A stretch of 64,000 bases of DNA from Hydrogenovibrio marinus. Its GTDB lineage: Bacteria; Pseudomonadota; Gammaproteobacteria; Thiomicrospirales; Thiomicrospiraceae. The stretch lies in the NCBI RefSeq assembly GCF_013340845.1, contig NZ_AP020335.1:2046001-2110000 (forward strand), read 5' to 3'. The notes under the pieces are model-generated. The model was not told the DNA's origin. It did not search any database and was given only the letters and a program-made list of their open reading frames with translations. Both the position numbers and the translations under genes were made by a program. This document shows positions 63,425 through 64,000 of the stretch, piece by piece (the first letter of the stretch is position 1; every line of letters starts with the position of its first letter).

Positions 63425-64000
63425 ATGCTTTCTTTTATCAAAACACCTTTCAAGCAGTTCAAAAGACTGATTAAAATCAATCGCGTCTTAACCTATTACC
63501 GTATAGATCATTTACTGTTTGCCAACACGAAATACGAATGGTTCACGCTCATCAACGGCATCCTTCCTTGGAACTGGCGCTCACGTTCCAAAGTCTCCAG
63601 AGGCGAACGCATTCGCCTCGCCTTGGAAGAATTAGGGCCAATTTTCATCAAATTCGGGCAAGCCCTTTCCACGCGTAAGGATCTGTTACCGGAAGATATT
63701 TCCGTCGAGTTGCGAAAACTACAAGATGACTGTCCTCCTTTTGATGAACAACACTCTATTGAAATCATCGAAAAAGGGTTAAAACGCTCTATTTCGGAAG
63801 CCTATGCAAGCTTTGACCCAGTGCCGATGGCATCCGCCTCTATTGCTCAAGTGCATGCCGCCACGTTAATGGATGGTACTGAAGTGGTTGTTAAGGTCGT
63901 ACGCCCTGATATCAAACCGGTTATCGAACAGGATGTCTCGATTTTGCGTTCCTTAGCACAACTACTGGAAGCTGCCATTAAGGAATCGCGTCGCCTACAC
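63425..64000 (+). CDS. ubiB: UbiB atypical kinase/ATPase, N-terminal part
   Basis: The first 192 codons of a UbiB/ABC1/ADCK-family protein, open to the window edge with no stop. The family's KxGQ motif appears in GPIFIKFGQALSTRKDLLP, and the Ala-rich nucleotide loop region in MASASIAQVHAATL is followed by the Lys in VVVKVVRP. UbiB supports ubiquinone synthesis at the inner membrane; its two TM helices would be at the missing C-terminus. It follows ubiJ by 9 nt. Confidence 0.93.
   Translation, partial: MLSFIKTPFKQFKRLIKINRVLTYYRIDHLLFANTKYEWFTLINGILPWNWRSRSKVSRGERIRLALEELGPIFIKFGQALSTRKDLLPEDISVELRKLQDDCPPFDEQHSIEIIEKGLKRSISEAYASFDPVPMASASIAQVHAATLMDGTEVVVKVVRPDIKPVIEQDVSILRSLAQLLEAAIKESRRLH

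Noticed and set aside
1-64000. tRNA, rRNA, prophage or insertion-sequence genes
   Set aside because: No cloverleaf, rRNA-like or transposase/integrase sequence was found. The only tyrosine recombinase is XerC in its housekeeping context.

Overview
This 64 kb window looks like part of the chromosome of a sulfur-oxidising, CO2-fixing gammaproteobacterium of the Thiomicrospira / Hydrogenovibrio / Thiomicrorhabdus type. That is an inference from a form II RuBisCO locus (cbbR-cbbM-cbbQ-cbbO plus a beta-carbonic anhydrase), a YeeE/YedE thiosulfate-type transporter, and housekeeping blocks in gammaproteobacterial order (aroQ-accB-accC-prmA-dusB-fis-purH-purD; dapF-DUF484-xerC-hslV; ubiE-ubiJ-ubiB). 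I see no phage, insertion sequence, CRISPR array, rRNA or tRNA.

Layout. 1-4.6 kb: the edge of a ModE-like regulator, a GAF-PAS-GGDEF-EAL protein and a CobW-type GTPase. 4.7-10.6 kb: a minus-strand tolC/MFP/RND efflux operon. 10.8-19.2 kb: single genes (hydrolase, pdxB, a DUF302 lipoprotein, a FadL-like porin, a YeeZ-like oxidoreductase, FxsA, and a DsbD with a doubled N-terminal domain). 19.4-27 kb: aroQ, acetyl-CoA carboxylase subunits, prmA, dusB-fis and the purine genes purH and purD. 27.1-34.9 kb: a ComFB-like gene just ahead of cbbR, then cbbM, cbbQ, cbbO and carbonic anhydrase. 35-40 kb: a sulfur transporter, a Cys-rich small protein, and a Fur-box-controlled flavin cassette (5'-truncated outer-membrane protein, FMN-binding protein, ApbE, small b-type membrane protein). 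40-46 kb: an ABC-2 exporter, an OFA-type MFS transporter and clpB. 46-50.6 kb: a PAS-GGDEF diguanylate cyclase, an ElyC-like protein, and a LysR/EamA divergent pair. 50.7-64 kb: a block carrying hslV, xerC, DUF484, dapF and a MacAB-TolC-like operon, then hslU, DUF971, ubiE, ubiJ and the start of ubiB.

Three layers of non-coding structure stand out. (i) A 19-bp motif (CCCCAACCTGGCAGATTTT and close variants) occurs 12 times. Most copies sit within about 10 nt after a stop codon, two places have inverted pairs, and three copies lie inside genes; this resembles a DNA-uptake or REP-type sequence. (ii) Two tandem, covarying ~100-nt folds lie directly after the clpB stop codon and end at a terminator, suggesting an undescribed 3'-UTR RNA. 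(iii) Palindromes of roughly 110-125 bp fill the purH-purD and cbbQ-cbbO gaps, and the cbbM-cbbQ gap holds three successive hairpins.

The carbon genes work together: CbbR should activate cbbM through a TNA-N7-TNA site, CbbQ/CbbO re-activate RuBisCO, and carbonic anhydrase interconverts bicarbonate and CO2. The iron-controlled cassette looks like an envelope electron-transfer module in which ApbE flavinylates its neighbour. Inverting the ~9 kb block 51-60 kb would rejoin hslV with hslU, so it appears to have flipped in this lineage.
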